From an uncultured bacterium (GTDB taxonomy: Bacteria; Verrucomicrobiota; Verrucomicrobiia; Verrucomicrobiales; V1-33), in the NCBI GenBank assembly GCA_903936775.1, contig CAIZWU010000238.1, forward strand, positions 1-39,054: a stretch of DNA of 39,054 bases, given 5' to 3'. Made by a program: the position numbers and the translations under genes. Each line of letters opens with the position of its first letter. Position 1 is the first letter of the stretch. Below are positions 35,695 to 39,054 of the stretch, piece by piece. The notes under the pieces are model-generated. The model ran no database searches. It saw only the letters and a list, made by a program, of their open reading frames with translations, and had not been told where the DNA came from.

Positions 35695-37782
35695 TCAGAC
35701 CGCCGCTTCCCCGACGCTCAAAATCCCAAGGAACGCTTCGGCCCGTTCCCCGTCATTGAGCACGAGGCTGCCTTGGGTGATTCTGAGTCCCGACGAAGTC
35801 TCCGCCAGCACCGGCGGCGCGGTCTCCCGAAGAAATGTGGCGTAGGCGGCCAAAGTCAAATGGCCCGCCGCCTGCACGGCCCGGCGATGCATGATCCGGA
35901 AACGGAACGGCTTGGAGGGATCGACGAGGCGCCTCAAATCCAAGGTGATCCGGCCCATGGTGGTGCGGGGATTGATTTCCACCAATGGACGAAGCCGGAT
36001 TTTGCCGGTCAGATCCCGGTAAAGGAAGGCATCAATCCCCAGATTGCCCTGCAATTGCGACAGCCCCGGCATTCCGGACAACAGTCCGGGCAACACGTCG
36101 CCATAAAGCTTTTCAGCTCCGGTTTCATGCAGGCAACGCGCGGCCTCCGGCGGCAGCAACCGCGTGAAGGCAGGGGCCGACTCACAGGCAAGGAACCGGC
36201 CTCCGGCGTCATTCCAAAGCCGGACCTGCCCTTTGAGTTTTGGCGGGGCGCCGGGCGTCAGTTCGTATTGGCAGGAAAAATCCGCCACCCGTTCCAGCCA
36301 GGGCTCCACCACCACCGCCCCCTGCTGAAGCAGCATGGGACGCAGCCACGTCAAATCGCGTTCGGCCAGCCCGTCCGTGCGGACCTGGATCAGGCCGCGT
36401 CCGGCAATGCCGAACGGCGCCTTCAGACCAGCCCGCCCATGCCCCTGTTGCGCCAGGCGGGCGAGGGCCGCCGCGACCGCCGCCTCATCCCCGGCTACCA
36501 CGCCCCAGGTTTCGTCAGGATAGTCCTCCGTCTCTGCCAGCCGCCGCGCCGCGCCAGCCGCGGTTGTTTTGGCATACAGCGCCCTGACGTTCTCATCCCA
36601 GGGCAACCCCGCAAAAGCCGCTTCCCCCACATTCGCCAGCAGCGGCTCGAGCAGAGGCGCCGAATCGGCCGACCATGCCCATGGACGGAGACGTCCGAGT
36701 TTCCTCGTCAGGAGCGGAGAGCCGGCCCTCAAGTTGCCGGAAGGATTCAGTTCCTCAAATTGAGGCAGTTCCACCCCCGCCTGCCGCAACCACTTCAGGT
36801 GTTCCGCCCGCGGGGCCCGGCGCACCAGCACCACGTCTTCACTGTGCAGGCTGAAGACCGGCAACACATCGAGGTCCCGGGCGAGGGCGTCCGTGGTAGC
36901 CTCCTGACGGGCAGTGGCCGGGTCGCGGCTCAACGCACACGCTTCGGCCGCAGGATTGAAAACCCCGACCCATGGGGTGCGGCCACGGCTGTGTGAAAAA
37001 AGATCAAGGGCCTCAATAAATGCCTCACTGAACCCGGCCTGGCGCCGGCCTTCCCGGTTGAAGGGGGCATTACCCTTGGCCCGCGCCGGCGACAGCGGAA
37101 ACGCCATGGTGTCCTGCCATGCCTCCCAGTCCGGCCGCGCCGGATCCTTCCAGCGGCGGAACCATTTCAGTCCGTAACCGACATGCGCCACCTCATCGTG
37201 GTAAATGCGGTCCAGCAGCGCCCCGGTTTCCGTATCGCCCAACCGGTGAAACAGTTGTCCATAATGCCGGGCATAATCGAGATTGGCCTGCTCGAAGGTC
37301 AGGCTGAGATGGCTCACGTAGTCGAGCGGGGTCCCCATGCCAGCGATGCTGTTCCAGAAAAACCCATTCACCGGAAGATCCCCCAGCAACAAACCACTGA
37401 CGGCCATGCGTTCCATGTAGAGGCGGGTGTGCTCCTGCTCCTCCCGCAGGGTATGCACCAAACCGCGACGGAACGCCGCGGGAGCGTCGGGAAATTTCAG
37501 CAGCGCCAGAGCCATCAGTTCGACGGCCAGCATTTCGTGGTTGGCAAAGGAGTGCAGCAGCACCGCCCGGGCCTCCGCCCCCTGCAGTTCATCGGCCTTC
37601 GGCAGGCGCGCCCGCTGGCCTTTGGCCGAAAAATGCAGACCAGCCGGCCGGCCCGGGGTGGGCGGCGCCGCCAAGGCAGGGCCGGGATCGGCATCCGTGA
37701 GCAGCCCCACCGGAGGCATGGCCAATTTCTCCTCTAACGTGTTCGCAAAAAGCACCCGCTGGGCAAATTCCCGGATTTCCAT
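35695..37782 (-). CDS. Fusion of a DUF455 ferritin-like domain with an ATP-grasp-type domain
   Basis: A 695-residue cytoplasmic protein. Residues up to about 250 match the DUF455 ferritin-like family: FANHEMLAVELMALALLKF, LREEQEHTRLYMERM and IYHDEVAHVGYGLKWF give the E, ExxH and E, ExxH pattern of a carboxylate-bridged di-iron site. The remaining ~440 residues look like an ATP-grasp ligase: a pre-ATP-grasp region (VVLVRRAPRAEHLKWL), the lysine/glycine-rich LKAPFGIAGRGL, VVVEPWLERVADFS, and the metal-binding end LVEINPRTTMGRI. The start at 37782 is preferred over 37830, which adds 16 residues with no family match and runs into the upstream gap. Stand-alone DUF455 proteins are about 260-280 residues. 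Function unknown. Confidence 0.8.
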   Translation of the reverse strand: MEIREFAQRVLFANTLEEKLAMPPVGLLTDADPGPALAAPPTPGRPAGLHFSAKGQRARLPKADELQGAEARAVLLHSFANHEMLAVELMALALLKFPDAPAAFRRGLVHTLREEQEHTRLYMERMAVSGLLLGDLPVNGFFWNSIAGMGTPLDYVSHLSLTFEQANLDYARHYGQLFHRLGDTETGALLDRIYHDEVAHVGYGLKWFRRWKDPARPDWEAWQDTMAFPLSPARAKGNAPFNREGRRQAGFSEAFIEALDLFSHSRGRTPWVGVFNPAAEACALSRDPATARQEATTDALARDLDVLPVFSLHSEDVVLVRRAPRAEHLKWLRQAGVELPQFEELNPSGNLRAGSPLLTRKLGRLRPWAWSADSAPLLEPLLANVGEAAFAGLPWDENVRALYAKTTAAGAARRLAETEDYPDETWGVVAGDEAAVAAALARLAQQGHGRAGLKAPFGIAGRGLIQVRTDGLAERDLTWLRPMLLQQGAVVVEPWLERVADFSCQYELTPGAPPKLKGQVRLWNDAGGRFLACESAPAFTRLLPPEAARCLHETGAEKLYGDVLPGLLSGMPGLSQLQGNLGIDAFLYRDLTGKIRLRPLVEINPRTTMGRITLDLRRLVDPSKPFRFRIMHRRAVQAAGHLTLAAYATFLRETAPPVLAETSSGLRITQGSLVLNDGERAEAFLGILSVGEAAV

Positions 37783-37882
37783 AAGCCTCACCCATGGACC
37801 GTATGAGTGGAAATTCAATGGACGCCGCACAGTTCAGTGGTATGAAGTTTGTTCCCAAGTTCCCCCCTTCAAACAACTTCCG

Positions 37883-38536
37883 ATGACCTACCGCCTGCTT
37901 TCCGCCGCCTTCCTTGGTACGATTGCTCTTCTCCTCAGCAGTTGTCAAAGCCCTACGGCCGGCCAGCAGCAGATGCCTCCAGGCATCGTGCGGGGAGCCG
38001 ACGGCACCCTCTATTACGACCCCAGCGCCCGCGGCACCTCCCTGCCCGGCCAACCCCCGGCCCCGGCCGCCCCTCCGGACGTCATCAGTTATTGGGAAGG
38101 CGGTTCCGGCAACGGGCCGCCCCGCATCCGGATCAGCCGGAACGACCAAACCGCTTATTTTTACCGTGGCGACCAGCTGGTGGGCAAGTCGTGGCTGTCC
38201 ACCGGTGATGTCAATCATGCCACCCCGGCCGGCAGCTTCCGCGTCATCCAGAAAAACAAGTGGCACAAGAGCAGCCGCTACGGCGCAGCCGTCGACGCCG
38301 CCGGCAACGTCGTGGATGCGGAAATCGATATCAAAAAAGACAAGCTCCCTCCCGGCACCAAATACGAAGGTGCCAAGATGACCAATTTCATGCGGCTCAC
38401 CAATGATGGGATCGGCATGCACGCCGGATTCCTCCCCGGTTATCCCGCCAGCCATGGCTGCATCCGCATGCCGGAGCACATGTCCGAAATCTTTTTCAAC
38501 AACGTCAATCTGGGCACCCCGGTGACCATCGATTAG
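37883..38536 (+). CDS. L,D-transpeptidase (YkuD) lipoprotein
   Basis: A 217-residue exported lipoprotein. The signal peptide ends in the lipobox LLSSC (Cys21). After a proline-rich linker (55-66), residues about 80-217 form the YkuD domain, which forms 3-3 peptidoglycan cross-links or attaches proteins to peptidoglycan. The family motif is complete: His180 in GMHAGFLPGYPASHGCIR and the catalytic Cys193 in SHGCIR. It stands divergent from the DUF455 fusion (gap 100 bases), and the rhodanese gene begins 13 bases after its stop. A longer frame from 37427 is only an artefact over the neighbouring gene. Confidence 0.92.
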   Translation: MTYRLLSAAFLGTIALLLSSCQSPTAGQQQMPPGIVRGADGTLYYDPSARGTSLPGQPPAPAAPPDVISYWEGGSGNGPPRIRISRNDQTAYFYRGDQLVGKSWLSTGDVNHATPAGSFRVIQKNKWHKSSRYGAAVDAAGNVVDAEIDIKKDKLPPGTKYEGAKMTNFMRLTNDGIGMHAGFLPGYPASHGCIRMPEHMSEIFFNNVNLGTPVTID

Positions 38537-38549
38537 ATCTCCTCCTGAC

Positions 38550-38912
38550 ATGAGTTCCTCCTCCACCCCGGACTGGCCTGATGCCGCTGAAATCGAAATC
38601 CAGCCCGAAGCCGTCTCCGCCCTCCAGCAAGCCGGAACGACCTTCCGCCTGATTGACTGCCGCGAGCCTGACGAATGGCAAACCACCCGGATCAAGGGAG
38701 CTGAACTGCTGCCCCTCAGTGACTTCGGAGCCCGTTATGGGGAGGTTCTCGCCAACCCTTCCGAACGCATCGTCATCCACTGCCACCACGGCATGCGCAG
38801 CGCCAAAGCAACGCTTTTCCTCCGCCAGAAAGGTTACCCGAACGTCTGGAGCATGGCCCGTGGCATCGAAGGGTGGTCCCTTGAAGTCGATCCCACCGTC
38901 CCGCGTTACTGA
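38550..38912 (+). CDS. Single-domain rhodanese-like protein
   Basis: A 120-residue cytoplasmic protein with one rhodanese domain. Landmarks are RLIDCREPDEW near the N-terminus, GAELLPLSDF, and the active-site loop with Cys78 (IHCHHGMRSAKA), which would carry a persulfide; GIEGW lies near the end. It is probably a sulfur carrier or transferase. It is 13 bases downstream of the L,D-transpeptidase gene and so probably co-transcribed. It ends 12 bases from the convergent partial gene. Confidence 0.9.
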   Translation: MSSSSTPDWPDAAEIEIQPEAVSALQQAGTTFRLIDCREPDEWQTTRIKGAELLPLSDFGARYGEVLANPSERIVIHCHHGMRSAKATLFLRQKGYPNVWSMARGIEGWSLEVDPTVPRY

Positions 38913-38924
38913 TCCGTCAGCGAG

Positions 38925-39054
38925 TTAGTTTCCCTTCTCCCAAGCCGTGACGTGCCCGGCAAAGGCTTCGAGGTCCGTGTAGTTATTCTGCCAGGTGGTA
39001 TACATTACCCCGATCACCCCAGGCACGCCCCGGGCCGCTTCCAGCCAGCCTTTG
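38925..39054 (-). CDS. C-terminal end of a gene cut by the window edge
   Basis: The last ~42 codons of a minus-strand gene ending in TAA at 38925-38927. The visible part reads GWLEAARGVPGVIGVMYTTW and continues NNYTDLEAFAGHV before a polar end. The GVIGVMYTTW...DLEAFA pattern suggests the last strand and helix of a TIM-barrel glycoside-hydrolase-like protein, but that is a guess from a short stretch. Start and full length lie outside the window. Confidence 0.6.
   Translation of the reverse strand, partial: KGWLEAARGVPGVIGVMYTTWQNNYTDLEAFAGHVTAWEKGN

Overview
The window looks like a chromosomal segment from a high-GC member of the Verrucomicrobiota (PVC superphylum). This is inferred from content. 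There are four large c-type-cytochrome proteins with the DUF1549/DUF1553 core (often called PSD1 or planctomycete-cytochrome proteins), four Tat-exported DUF1501 proteins, a membrane-tethered ECF sigma factor, and few clear Shine-Dalgarno sequences. I saw no rRNA, tRNA, CRISPR array, integrase or transposase.

Layout. (1) 1-2457: end of an exopolysaccharide-type locus on the minus strand, with a sugar transferase followed by a Gfo/Idh/MocA sugar dehydrogenase. (2) 2431-3109: an AT-rich, 227-bp-period array. Each unit repeats the leader and first codons of the sugar transferase gene and carries an 18-bp palindrome. A decayed universal-stress-protein gene follows. (3) 3821-27995: the core of the window. 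Module A is a PSD1 cytochrome plus DUF1501. Module B converges on it: an EF-hand PQQ-type propeller, a PSD1 cytochrome and DUF1501. argG with a strong terminator comes next. Module C is a PSD1 cytochrome plus DUF1501. Module D is DUF1501, a PPC-domain protein, a PSD1 cytochrome and a cytochrome-WD40 protein. (4) 28303-31562: an ECF sigma factor fused to a membrane segment and a long helical domain, translationally coupled to a second membrane protein that shares its W..DP.AA motifs. (5) 31859-39054: mixed genes: pyroglutamyl peptidase, beta-helix protein, YkgJ-like cysteine-cluster protein, nuclease-fold protein without its catalytic arginines, TPMT-like methyltransferase, DUF455/ATP-grasp fusion, L,D-transpeptidase lipoprotein, rhodanese, and the end of another gene cut by the window edge.

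How it may work together. Modules A-D all encode exported proteins: Sec-exported multi-domain cytochromes and beta-propellers, and Tat-exported alkaline-phosphatase-like DUF1501 proteins. The repeated cytochrome-DUF1501 pairing suggests an extracytoplasmic redox-plus-hydrolase machine made in several substrate-specific versions. Its biochemical function is not established, and this reading is inference. The least explained items are the 227-bp leader array, the sigma-membrane fusion with its partner, and the DUF455/ATP-grasp fusion. Two dispersed palindromic elements (26439-26555 and 31702-31838) share ends; one sits where it could supply a false N-terminus to the WD40 protein.
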